Part shown: positions 1 through 8,442 of the stretch, one piece after another
How positions within the stretch are numbered: the first letter of the stretch is position 1
How the letters are laid out: each line of letters opens with the position of its first letter
Source: Nocardia sp. BMG111209
GTDB lineage: Bacteria; Actinomycetota; Actinomycetes; Mycobacteriales; Mycobacteriaceae
DNA: 64,000 bases
NCBI RefSeq assembly: GCF_000381925.1
Contig: NZ_KB907307.1
Coordinates: 4,278,001-4,342,000, forward strand
Reading direction: 5' to 3'
The notes under the pieces: generated by a model
Told to the model about the DNA's origin: nothing
The model's database searches: none
Seen by the model: the letters and a program-made list of their open reading frames with translations, nothing else
Translations under genes and position numbers: made by a program

Positions 1-1117
1 CGGCGCGGAGTCGCATCCGCCGTACGAACGGCCGCCACTGTCGAAGGACCATCTGCTCGGCAAGAAGGCGCTGGTGGACTTCACCGTGCATCCGGCCGAG
101 TGGTATCGCGAGCACGATGTCGATCTGCGCCTCGGCGCCACCGTCACCGCCATCGATCGCGCCACGAAAACCGTTGTGCTGCACGATGGTTCGACCGTCC
201 CCTACGATCGCCTGGCACTGGCGACCGGCTCGCGGCCACGACGACTGCCGATTCCGGGCACCGATGCCGCCGGCGTGTACGAGCTGCGCACCATCGAACA
301 ATCCGATGCGCTGCTCACCCTGTTCGGCGCGGCGCATCGGCTCGTCGTCATCGGCGGCGGGTGGATCGGCCTGGAGGTCACGGCGGCGGCGCGGGAGGCC
401 GGTCTCGAGGTCACGGTGCTGGAGGCCGAGGATGTCCCGCTGCAGGCCGCGCTCGGGAAGCAGATCGGTGAGGTGTTCGCCGACCTGCATCGCGAGCACG
501 GGGTCGACCTGCGCTGCGGCGCCCGGGTCGCCGAGATCGTCACCACCGACGGGCGCGCCACCGGCGTCCGGCTCACCGACGACACCGTGATCGAGGCCGA
601 CGCGGTGCTGCTGGCGGTCGGCGCCCGGCCCAATGTCGAACTGGCCGTCGACGCCGACCTGCCGACCGGTGAGGGCGTCCTGGTGGACGAGAGCCTCGCC
701 ACCTCCGACCCGGCGATCGTGGCCGTCGGCGATATCGCCGATCAGCAGCATCCGCTGCTCGGCCGCCGAATCCGGGTGGAGCACTGGGCGAATGCCCTCA
801 ATCAGCCCGAGGTCGCCGCGGCGACCATGCTGGGCCGTCCCGCAGTCTACGACCGGTTGCCGTATTTCTTCACCGACCAGTACGACCTGGGTATGGAGTA
901 CAGCGGTTACGTCGCCCCCGGACAGGACGCCTCGATCGTGATCCGGGGCGACGCGGGCCGCCGCGAATTCGTCGCATTCTGGCTGGATTCGGGTAACCGG
1001 ATCCTCGCCGGGATGAATGTGAACATCTGGGACGTCACCGATCGCATCCGGGAGTTGATCGTCACGGGCCGACCGGCCGATCCGCAGCGGCTGGCCGACC
1101 CGGACGTCGAGCTGTAG
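1..1117 (+). CDS. FAD-dependent ferredoxin/rubredoxin-type reductase (5' truncated)
   Basis: NAD(P)H:ferredoxin reductase of the BphA4/ThcD type, which passes electrons from NAD(P)H through FAD to a small iron-sulfur protein, usually one serving a P450 or dioxygenase. The frame is open from base 2, so the start and the first FAD-binding glycine motif lie outside the window. The visible N-terminus holds the family segment PPYERPPLSK. Then come GSRPRRLP, the second dinucleotide motif GGGWIGLE and the FAD-contacting AVGDIA, followed by a reductase C-terminal domain. Its partner ferredoxin or oxygenase must lie upstream, outside the window. It converges on the acyl-CoA ligase with a 3-base gap. 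The internal GTG at 74 is not a plausible start because the conserved segment precedes it. Confidence 0.9.
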   Translation, partial: GAESHPPYERPPLSKDHLLGKKALVDFTVHPAEWYREHDVDLRLGATVTAIDRATKTVVLHDGSTVPYDRLALATGSRPRRLPIPGTDAAGVYELRTIEQSDALLTLFGAAHRLVVIGGGWIGLEVTAAAREAGLEVTVLEAEDVPLQAALGKQIGEVFADLHREHGVDLRCGARVAEIVTTDGRATGVRLTDDTVIEADAVLLAVGARPNVELAVDADLPTGEGVLVDESLATSDPAIVAVGDIADQQHPLLGRRIRVEHWANALNQPEVAAATMLGRPAVYDRLPYFFTDQYDLGMEYSGYVAPGQDASIVIRGDAGRREFVAFWLDSGNRILAGMNVNIWDVTDRIRELIVTGRPADPQRLADPDVEL

Positions 1118-1120
1118 CGG

Positions 1121-2665
1121 TCAGCCGGCCGCCGGCTCGGCGGCGAGTGCCCCGACGCGGAGCAGCTGTTTGCGGACCCTGCCGATGACGGTGCGCGGCA
1201 GGGTGCCGACGACCTCGATCCGGTCCGGAACCTTCGCTCGCGGCAGCCATTCGATGCAGTGCGCGAGCAGCTCCGAGACGTGCGGGACCGGTTGATGGCA
1301 GACCACGTAGGCGACGATCGACTCCTCCCCGTTCGGAACGGGCACACCGATCACGGCACAGTCGGTCACGGTCGGATGATCGGCCAGAACTCGCTCGACC
1401 TCGGCGGCGGAGATGTACTCGCCGAGGCGCCGGATCACATCGTCGGCACGGTCGTGGAAGGCGATGAAGCCGTCCGGTCGCAACCGGACCAGGTCGCCCG
1501 TGCGCAGCCAGCCGTCCGTCAGCACGGCCGCGGTCGCCTCGGGGTCGTCGTGGTAGCCGGCCATCAGCGTGTACCCGGGCAGGCCGCCGACCAGCAGCTC
1601 GCCCACCTCACCGGGGACCACGTCGACCCCGTCCGGATCCACCACCCGCACCCGGCCGGATGCGGTGGGCAGGCCGAGCGTGGCGTTGTCGTGCGGGCCG
1701 AACAACGGGTTGAGCAGCGGCGGCGCAACCGTCTCGGTCATGCCGTACAACTGCCGCAGCGGGCATTCGAAGCGGGTGCGGAAACGGACGAGCTGGGCCT
1801 CGGAGATGTTCTGCGCGAACAGCGCCGCGCGCAACCGGTTCTGGGCGTCGTACGGCGTTTCCGGCGCGGCCAGGATCATCCGCAGCGACGAGGCGAACAG
1901 ACTCGTCAGCGTGGCGCCGTGGATACACGCCTGGGCGGCCCAGCGGGTCGCCGAGAAGCGCGCCGTCACCGCGATCGACGCGCCCGACACCAGCGCGGAC
2001 ATGGTGCAGTAGTACTGGGCATCCGCGTGGAACAGCGGCTGCACCACCAGCCAGCGGTCGTCGGACCGGATCCGCAGCCCGTGCGCGACGGTGAGTCCGG
2101 CGGTCAGATAGTTGGCATGCGTGACGATCACGCCCTTGGGCCGGTCGGTGGTCCCGGAGGTGTACAGGATCGCCAGCGGATCCTCCGGCCGCACCCGTAC
2201 CGGTGTCGGCACCAGACCGGCCGCGCGACGGTCGAAATCGGCGCCGGTCACCACCACCGGTAGCTGGGTCGCGGCGCGCACCGGTCCCGCCTGCGCCGGT
2301 CCGCAGACCACCGCCGCGCAACCGGCATGCTCGAACGCGTAGCCGAGATCGTCGGCCCGCAGCTGTGGCGACAGCGGAACGATCACCGATCCGGTCAGCG
2401 TCGCACCGAACCAGCAGGCGAAGAACTCCACACTGTTGTCCAATACGAGTGCCACCCGGTCGCCACGGCCCACCCCCAGCCCCGACAACACGGCCGCGCC
2501 GCGCCGGGCGAGCGCCATCGTGCCGCGATAGTCGACCAATTCGATGTTCCCCGCCAGATCGTCGAACACCAGGAACGGCGCCGACGGGGTCTCCCCCGCC
2601 CAGTACGCCAGTAACGTGGCGACCGTCTGTGCGCCGGTCATCGGATGGTCCATGGTCGTGCTCAC
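1121..2665 (-). CDS. Acyl-CoA synthetase (AMP-forming, ANL superfamily)
   Basis: Class I adenylate-forming enzyme of 514 aa that activates a carboxylic acid as acyl-AMP and then acyl-CoA. The substrate cannot be read from sequence. The P-loop-like A3 motif reads LYTSGTTDRPKG. Later come the YGMTE segment, the TGDL motif with its ribose-binding aspartate, and the hinge DRADDVIRRLGE. The C-terminal A10 motif reads LPRTVIGRVRK, so the usual catalytic lysine of the GK pair is arginine here, which is unusual. The start is the ATG at 2665 (MSTTMDHP). The spacing of 156 bases from the end of purC suggests its own promoter. A carnitine/crotonobetaine-type or fatty acid ligase are both possible. Confidence 0.88.
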   Translation of the reverse strand: MSTTMDHPMTGAQTVATLLAYWAGETPSAPFLVFDDLAGNIELVDYRGTMALARRGAAVLSGLGVGRGDRVALVLDNSVEFFACWFGATLTGSVIVPLSPQLRADDLGYAFEHAGCAAVVCGPAQAGPVRAATQLPVVVTGADFDRRAAGLVPTPVRVRPEDPLAILYTSGTTDRPKGVIVTHANYLTAGLTVAHGLRIRSDDRWLVVQPLFHADAQYYCTMSALVSGASIAVTARFSATRWAAQACIHGATLTSLFASSLRMILAAPETPYDAQNRLRAALFAQNISEAQLVRFRTRFECPLRQLYGMTETVAPPLLNPLFGPHDNATLGLPTASGRVRVVDPDGVDVVPGEVGELLVGGLPGYTLMAGYHDDPEATAAVLTDGWLRTGDLVRLRPDGFIAFHDRADDVIRRLGEYISAAEVERVLADHPTVTDCAVIGVPVPNGEESIVAYVVCHQPVPHVSELLAHCIEWLPRAKVPDRIEVVGTLPRTVIGRVRKQLLRVGALAAEPAAG

Positions 2666-2821
2666 CTCACCTCGAACTCCACTGCGCAGACCGTCCGGTC
2701 CGCGCCGCGCACGGCACCCGGGCCGGCGGCCGCGGTCGTGCGTGTGGAATCACGGTAATGCCGAATGCACTGTCCCGGCGCGGCGTTCGCGAGGCGTCAC
2801 TGAGACTCGCCGCAACAGTGG

Positions 2822-3646
2822 TCATTCCCAGGTGTCGCCGGTGACCAGTTCGTACGCTTCGACGTATTTCTGCCGGGTCGCCGCGACCACCTCTGCGGGG
2901 ATCTCCGGACCCGGCGGTTCCTTGTCCCAGCCGGTCGATGTGGCCCAGTCGCGGACGAACTGTTTGTCGAAGGAGCGCTGCGCCCGGCCCGGTTCCCATT
3001 CGTCCGCGGGCCAGAACCGGGACGAGTCGGAGGTGAGCACCTCGTCGCCCAGGGTGAGAACATCCCCGTCCCAGCCGAATTCGAGCTTGGTGTCGGCGAT
3101 GATGACGCCCCGGCCGGCGGCGTGCTCCGCACCGCGGGTGTAGATCTCCAGCGTGAATTCGCGCAGCCGCTCGGCGACCTCGCGGCCCTCCTGGGCGATC
3201 ACGTCGTCGAAGGTGATGAACTCGTCGTGCCCCTCGGCGGCCTTGGTGGTCGGCGTGAAGATCGGTTCGGGCAGCCGGTCGCCCTCGCGCAGGCCCGGCG
3301 GCAGCGTCACCCCGGAGATCGCGCCGGTGCGCTGGTACTCCTTCAGACCCGAGCCGACGAGGTAGCCGCGCGCGATGCACTCCACCGCAACCATCTTCAG
3401 CGGCTTCACCCGTACCCCGCGGCCCGCGAACTCGGCAGGCACGTCGGTGGTGGACACGATGTGATTGGGCACATCGGCGAAGAACTCGAACCACCAGTCG
3501 GACAGCTTGGTCAGCAGGGCGCCCTTGTCCGGAATGCGGGTGGGCAGCACCACGTCGTAGACCGACACACGATCGGAAGCCACCAGGATCAGCGAGTCGC
3601 CGTCCTCATACAGGTCGCGCACCTTGCCTGCATGGATGTGCTTCAC
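2822..3646 (-). CDS. purC: Phosphoribosylaminoimidazole-succinocarboxamide synthase (SAICAR synthase)
   Basis: Cytoplasmic purine-biosynthesis enzyme of 274 aa that condenses CAIR with aspartate using ATP to give SAICAR. The N-terminus carries GKVRDLYE and VASDRVSVYD, the nucleotide-binding start of the family, followed by IPDKGALLTKLS. The centre holds VECIARGYLVGSGLKEY and the C-terminal part VIIADTKLEFGWD with LGDEVLTSDSSRFWP. Length is slightly below the usual 290-300 aa because the N-terminal extension is short. It is divergent from pepN. No other pur gene is in the window. Confidence 0.95.
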   Translation of the reverse strand: MKHIHAGKVRDLYEDGDSLILVASDRVSVYDVVLPTRIPDKGALLTKLSDWWFEFFADVPNHIVSTTDVPAEFAGRGVRVKPLKMVAVECIARGYLVGSGLKEYQRTGAISGVTLPPGLREGDRLPEPIFTPTTKAAEGHDEFITFDDVIAQEGREVAERLREFTLEIYTRGAEHAAGRGVIIADTKLEFGWDGDVLTLGDEVLTSDSSRFWPADEWEPGRAQRSFDKQFVRDWATSTGWDKEPPGPEIPAEVVAATRQKYVEAYELVTGDTWE

Positions 3647-3871
3647 GCCGCTCCTCCGAATCCGCCGCCGACGACCCTTGTCGCGGTCACCTTACCGGCC
3701 GGTTCCGACACCGCTCGGGCACCGGGCGGTGTCGCCGCCGCGGCGGTCCGCTCCGGAACCCTGCACACAGGTTTCAACAGGGCGGCTTCCGCGCGACGAG
3801 AACTCGGCGAACGGAACGTGGCATTCTGGGCTCTGGCCGCGATCCGTATCGCCGACGAGCGAAGGAGTCCC

Positions 3872-6448
3872 ATGTCCGCACCGAACCTCACCCGCGAGCA
3901 AGCCGTCACACGTGCCGCGACGGTCCAGATCGAGAACTATCGTGTCGAACTCGATCTGACCGGTCCGGTCACCGCCGGCGCGGAGACGTTCTTCTCGCGG
4001 TCGACGGTGACGTTCACCGCCTCGCCGGGTGCGGAGACCTTCGTCGACATCGTGGCGTCCGGCGTCCGGTCGGCGGTGCTCAACGGCGCGGCGATCGAGG
4101 TGGGCGACTACGACGAGTCGAAGGGGCTCACCCTCACCGGGCTGGCCGAGCGCAACGAGCTGGTGGTGGAGGCCGACTGCGAGTATTCGCACACCGGCGA
4201 GGGCCTGCACCGGTTCGTCGACCCGACCGACGACAAGGTGTACCTGTACTCCCAGTTCGAAACCGCCGACTGCAAGCGGCTTTTCGCCTGCTTCGACCAG
4301 CCGGACCTGAAAGCCACCTACGATCTGACCGTCACCGCACCGGCGGATTGGCAGGTGATCTCCAACAGCGCCGCCACCGCCACCCGGACCGTCGGCGACG
4401 CGGTCGAGCACACCTTCGGCACCACACCCCGGATGAGCACCTACCTGGTGGCCCTGATCGCCGGCCCGTACGCGAAGTGGACCGACGCCTACACCGACGA
4501 GCACGGCGAGATCCCGCTCGGCATCTACTGCCGCGCCTCGCTGGCCGAGCACATGGACTCCGAGCGACTGTTCACCCAGACGAAGCAGGGTTTCGGCTTC
4601 TACCACCGCAACTTCGGGGTGCCGTACGCGTTCGGCAAGTACGACCAGCTGTTCGTGCCGGAGTTCAACGCCGGCGCGATGGAGAACGCGGGCGCGATCA
4701 CCTTCCTCGAGGACTACGTGTTCCGCTCCAAGGTGACCCGCGCCTCGTACGAACGGCGTTGCGAGACCGTGCTGCACGAGATGGCGCACATGTGGTTCGG
4801 CGATCTGGTCACCATGAAGTGGTGGGACGACCTGTGGCTGAACGAATCCTTCGCCACCTTCGCCTCGGTGCTGTGCCAGGTCGAGGCGACCGAGTACACC
4901 AACGCGTGGACGACCTTCGCGAACGTGGAGAAGTCCTGGGCGTACCGGCAGGACCAGTTGCCGTCGACGCATCCGATCGCCGCCGACATCCCGGATCTGG
5001 CCGCCGTGGAGGTCAACTTCGACGGAATCACCTACGCCAAGGGCGCTTCCGTGCTGAAGCAGCTGGTCGCGTACGTGGGCCTGGAGCCGTTCCTGGCGGG
5101 TCTGCGCGACTACTTCACCGCACACGCCTACGGCAACGCCACTTTCGACGATCTGGTGGGCGCGCTCGAAAAGTCCTCCGGCCGTGATCTTTCCGACTGG
5201 GGCTCGCAGTGGCTGAAGACCACCGGCCTGAACATCCTGCGCCCCGATTTCGAGGTCGTCGACGGCGCGTTCACCCGCTTCGCCGTCGTGCAGGAGGGCG
5301 CCGCGCCGGGGGCCGGTGAGCACCGGGTGCACCGGCTGGCGATCGGCGTCTACGACGAGCAGGACGGGAAGCTGGTGCGCACCGAGCGCATCGAGCTGGA
5401 TCTCGACGCCGCGGAACGCACCGAGGTACCGGAGTTGGTGGGGGTCGCCCGCGGCAAGCTGGTGCTGATCAACGACGACGATCTCACCTACTGCTCGGTG
5501 CGGCTGGACCCAGAGTCGCTGGACACCGTGGTGACCCGCATCGCCGACATCGCCGAATCGCTGCCGCGCACGCTGGCGTGGTCGGCGGCCTGGGAGATGA
5601 CCCGCCAGGCGGAGATGCGCGCCCGCGACTTCATCGCCCTGGTGCAGAGCGGCATCGGCGCGGAATCGGAAATCGGTGTGGTGCAACGCCTGCTGATGCA
5701 GGCGCAGACCGCGCTCGGCAGCTACGCCGATCCGGACTGGGCGGAGCAGGTCGGCTGGCCCGCCTTCGCCGACCGTCTGCTGGAACTGGCCCGCGAGGCC
5801 GAGTCCGGCTCGGATCACCAACTGGCCTTCGTCAACGCCCTCACCGGCGCGCGTCTCTCGGCCTGGCACACCGAGGTTCTCACCGAACTGCTGGACGCCG
5901 ACCCGGCGACCGTCGGCCTGCCCGGTCTGGTCGTGGACACCGACCTTCGCTGGCGGGTCGTGTCGGCCCTGGCCGCGGCCGGTGAGGTGGACTCCGACGG
6001 CGTCGAAACCCCCTTCATCGACGGCGAACTCGACCGCGACCCCACCGCCGCGGGACGCCGCCACGCTGCCGCGGCCGCCACGGCCCGCCCGCAGGCCGAG
6101 GTGAAGGAAAACGCCTGGCAGACCGCCATGAACAACGATACGGTCCCGAACATCACCGCCCGGGCCATCGTCAGCGGCTTCGCCCCGAGCGGCCAGTCGG
6201 ACCTGCTCCAGACCTACATCGAACGGTATTTCGCCGAGATCCCGAACGTCTGGGACCGCCGCTCCAGCGAGGTCGCCCAAACCGTCGTCGTCGGCCTCTA
6301 CCCGCACTGGGCGATCACCGACGAGGCCGTCGCCGTCGCCGACAAATTCCTCTCCACCGACCACCCCCCGGCCCTGCGCCGCCTGGTCGTGGAGGGTAAG
6401 GCCGGTATCGAACGCTCCCTGCGCGCACGGGCTTTCGACGCTCGGTAG
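3872..6448 (+). CDS. pepN: Aminopeptidase N (M1 zinc metallopeptidase)
   Basis: Broad-specificity cytoplasmic aminopeptidase of 858 aa that removes N-terminal residues in peptide turnover. The exopeptidase motif GAMENAG precedes the zinc motif HEMAHMWFGD, and the third zinc ligand is in NESFAT (the HExxH-x18-E signature). A long C-terminal helical domain typical of actinobacterial PepN follows. The frame is open far upstream, but ATG at 3872 is chosen: GAAGGAG lies 5-11 bases before it and the protein then begins MSAPNLTREQA as in homologues. Neighbouring genes match M. tuberculosis Rv2467 and following genes. A perfect 14-bp hairpin terminates it. Confidence 0.95.
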   Translation: MSAPNLTREQAVTRAATVQIENYRVELDLTGPVTAGAETFFSRSTVTFTASPGAETFVDIVASGVRSAVLNGAAIEVGDYDESKGLTLTGLAERNELVVEADCEYSHTGEGLHRFVDPTDDKVYLYSQFETADCKRLFACFDQPDLKATYDLTVTAPADWQVISNSAATATRTVGDAVEHTFGTTPRMSTYLVALIAGPYAKWTDAYTDEHGEIPLGIYCRASLAEHMDSERLFTQTKQGFGFYHRNFGVPYAFGKYDQLFVPEFNAGAMENAGAITFLEDYVFRSKVTRASYERRCETVLHEMAHMWFGDLVTMKWWDDLWLNESFATFASVLCQVEATEYTNAWTTFANVEKSWAYRQDQLPSTHPIAADIPDLAAVEVNFDGITYAKGASVLKQLVAYVGLEPFLAGLRDYFTAHAYGNATFDDLVGALEKSSGRDLSDWGSQWLKTTGLNILRPDFEVVDGAFTRFAVVQEGAAPGAGEHRVHRLAIGVYDEQDGKLVRTERIELDLDAAERTEVPELVGVARGKLVLINDDDLTYCSVRLDPESLDTVVTRIADIAESLPRTLAWSAAWEMTRQAEMRARDFIALVQSGIGAESEIGVVQRLLMQAQTALGSYADPDWAEQVGWPAFADRLLELAREAESGSDHQLAFVNALTGARLSAWHTEVLTELLDADPATVGLPGLVVDTDLRWRVVSALAAAGEVDSDGVETPFIDGELDRDPTAAGRRHAAAAATARPQAEVKENAWQTAMNNDTVPNITARAIVSGFAPSGQSDLLQTYIERYFAEIPNVWDRRSSEVAQTVVVGLYPHWAITDEAVAVADKFLSTDHPPALRRLVVEGKAGIERSLRARAFDAR

Positions 6449-6453
6449 ATCCG

Positions 6454-6497
6454 GGACGAAGCCGGGGCGCGATTCGATGGATTCACGCCCCGGCTTC
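6454..6497 (+). terminator. Rho-independent-type hairpin after pepN
   Basis: Perfect 14-bp inverted repeat: ACGAAGCCGGGGCG at 6454-6467 and CGCCCCGGCTTCGT at 6484-6497, with a 16-base loop. It starts 5 bases after the pepN stop. There is no T-tract, as is usual in high-GC actinobacteria. It may also serve the minus-strand gene that ends at 6574. Confidence 0.85.
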
Positions 6498-6573
6498 GTA
6501 ACCTGACAACAAGCTCGAGCCGTCGCCCGAGCCGCAAATCACAATATCGATCGAATATTCATTTCTGCGAAAT

Positions 6574-7548
6574 TCACGATACGAAGACGTCCTCGACCCG
6601 TTCGGCGGCGAACACGTTGTGCGCCCAGGAATCCAGTTCCTCCGCGGTAGCGGCCCGGACAACCTCGGACTGCACTTCGCTCAGTGGACCGAATTTCACC
6701 TCGAGCACCAGAAGTATGCCCTGGCGAAGCCCATCGAGCCTGCCCTCGATCCTGCCTTCTGCACGAAGCCGTTCAGCGGTCGTCATCAATACCTCCGTCA
6801 CTCGTGGATCGAACTTACCCAACACTCGTTGTACAGCTGCCAACCCGATATCCGCGACTCCGTAAATATACGTCGCCGCCGTCCGTAGGTCATCACTTCC
6901 GTTCGTCGTGCCCAAAAGCTCCGACAGCAAATGGTCGAGCCTCGCCAAATCCTCCAGCACTCGCGGATTCCCGGGCGCGATCTTGTGCAGTATGAATACC
7001 AGGACCACCGCCGGTTCGAGCCCGCGCTGCAGCAGGTCGTCCACCTCCAGTAGCGCCACATCGTCGAGCACGAACCACTGACTCGAGAGCCACGGCCCGA
7101 ACAGCCGCTGCCCCTCCGGGGCCAGTAGCTCCGCCAACTCGGTGGCGGTGTCCCATTTCCGATGGGCGTGGCCACTGTGCACAACCACGGGAATCACCAT
7201 CGGCAAGGGCACTCCCGGATACTCCTTCCGATGCTTGTTCCAAATGGCCAGAACGTATTCGGATATTCGAATCGGCATCCACCGATCCGGACGACTCTGA
7301 TGTTCCAGCAGTAGGTAGACCAGCTCGCCACTGTCCCGGAACCGGGTTCGGAACAGCAGGTCCGTCTCGCGCTGCTGGAGACGGTCGGACAGAAAGACAC
7401 CAGGGCACAACTCGAGCTGATCCCAGTCAACTTCAGCAATAACCCAGGCGGGCAACGCAGTCTGCAGCTCACTCGCCGCATTGCCGGGTCGCTGGAGCAC
7501 GGCACGAAACAATCTGTCGTGTGGAGTGTTCAGCTGTTTCATCGACAC
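6574..7548 (-). CDS. Rpn family (PD-(D/E)XK) recombination-promoting nuclease / transposase-like protein
   Basis: Protein of 324 aa of the Rpn/PF04754 family, recA-independent recombination-promoting endonucleases once called putative transposases. It opens with LNTPHDRLFRAVLQ, the typical family start. The catalytic core is visible as Asp63 in ETDLLF, then Glu82 and Gln84 in LLLEHQS, a D-ExQ variant of the PD-(D/E)XK site. PMVIPVVVHSG follows, also typical. The C-terminal helical part contains AERLRAEGRIEGRLDGLRQG, a repeat-like feature of these proteins. Start codons GTG 7548 and ATG 7542 are both possible. By eye its third codon positions are less GC-biased than the neighbours and it interrupts the conserved gene order, so horizontal acquisition is plausible. 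Confidence 0.85.
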   Translation of the reverse strand: MSMKQLNTPHDRLFRAVLQRPGNAASELQTALPAWVIAEVDWDQLELCPGVFLSDRLQQRETDLLFRTRFRDSGELVYLLLEHQSRPDRWMPIRISEYVLAIWNKHRKEYPGVPLPMVIPVVVHSGHAHRKWDTATELAELLAPEGQRLFGPWLSSQWFVLDDVALLEVDDLLQRGLEPAVVLVFILHKIAPGNPRVLEDLARLDHLLSELLGTTNGSDDLRTAATYIYGVADIGLAAVQRVLGKFDPRVTEVLMTTAERLRAEGRIEGRLDGLRQGILLVLEVKFGPLSEVQSEVVRAATAEELDSWAHNVFAAERVEDVFVS

Positions 7549-7769
7549 CTACAAACCCCCTCAACTATTTGCTCACCGATCGGAGCGCCGCCACCATAAT
7601 GCCATCGGAGCATCGGATGCAAATTGCACGGAAGGCGCCGATCATCACTTTCCAGCCGCCACCGACCAGCGGAATCAATGATTCTGCGGCGTTGGAAATT
7701 CGCATTGATCGAACCTCGAATCGAATTATTCCACGGCGGCAGGTGAACCCGTTTCCGTCGGAATTCCCG

Positions 7770-7797
7770 CTGCTCACAGCAGATCTGCTCACGGCAG
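7770..7797 (+). promoter_or_regulatory. Tandem palindromes, candidate PopR/ClgR-type operator for the clpP pair
   Basis: Two 13-bp palindromes lie two bases apart: CTGCTCACAGCAG at 7770-7782 and CTGCTCACGGCAG at 7785-7797, repeating every 15 bp. Both fit CTGCY-N3-RGCAG. As I recall, Streptomyces PopR binds TTCTGCC-N3-GGCAGAA at the clpP3 promoter, which has the same core and spacer. They end 42 bases before the ATG at 7840, and a PopR/ClgR-like gene lies 2.3 kb downstream. Confidence 0.6.
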
Positions 7798-7839
7798 CGC
7801 GGTATGGCTCGGGGCCGGACAGGCAGGCACCGTGGATTC

Positions 7840-8442
7840 ATGGCTGAAGACGACAAGGCCCCGCTGTTCGGCTGGCGGGCACGGGAACAACTACTGACGC
7901 AGCGGATCCTGGTGCTGGACGGACCGCTCGACGACGACAACGGGACGTTGCTGGCTACGCAACTGCTGACGCTGGCGGCGGAGGATTCGGAGGCGGGGAT
8001 CTCGCTGTGGATTCATTCACCGGGTGGGTCGGTGCCGGCGATGCTGGCGATCCGGGATGTCATGCGACTGGTGCCGTGTGCGGTGTCGACGCTGGCATTC
8101 GGGCTGGCGTGCAGCGCCGGGCAATTCCTGTTGTCCGCGGGTGAGCACGGGCGGCGGTTCGCGTTGCCACATGCGCGGATTCTGATGCATCAGGGATCGG
8201 CGGGGATCGGTGGCAGCGCGGGTGAGGTGGAGGTGCAGGCCGACGATCTGCGGCACACCGTGAACACCGTGCTGGGGTTGATCGCGGACGATACCGGGCA
8301 GCCGTTCGATCGGATCTACGAGGATTCGCTGCACGATCGATGGTTCACGGCCGAGCAGGCGCGGGAATACGGGTTCATCGACGGGATCGTGGATTCGTTC
8401 GCACAGGTGATGCCGCAGCGGCAGCGGGTGGGAATCTCATGA
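7840..8442 (+). CDS. clpP: ClpP-family serine protease subunit, catalytic triad intact
   Basis: Accessory ClpP peptidase subunit of 200 aa. ClpP rings degrade proteins fed in by Clp ATPases. The triad is present: Ser92 in GLACSAGQF, His117 in RILMHQG and Asp166 in HDRWF, with the oxyanion-loop motif HSPGGS at 59-64. ATG at 7840 is preferred to ATG at 7804, because the upstream palindromes end only 6 bases before 7804 and the extra residues are arginine-rich and unlike the family. Housekeeping actinobacterial clpP1P2 sits beside tig and clpX, which are absent here, so this is a second pair comparable to Streptomyces clpP3/clpP4. Its TGA overlaps the ATG of the next clpP (ATGA), so the two are probably translationally coupled. 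Confidence 0.92.
   Translation: MAEDDKAPLFGWRAREQLLTQRILVLDGPLDDDNGTLLATQLLTLAAEDSEAGISLWIHSPGGSVPAMLAIRDVMRLVPCAVSTLAFGLACSAGQFLLSAGEHGRRFALPHARILMHQGSAGIGGSAGEVEVQADDLRHTVNTVLGLIADDTGQPFDRIYEDSLHDRWFTAEQAREYGFIDGIVDSFAQVMPQRQRVGIS

Noticed and set aside
3122-3871. N-terminal extension of the pepN frame
   Set aside because: It runs antisense through purC, has no family similarity, and the ATG at 3872 has a good ribosome-binding site.
3692-6364. Minus-strand open frame of 890 codons opposite pepN
   Set aside because: Antisense shadow; pepN has the full M1 peptidase signature on the plus strand.
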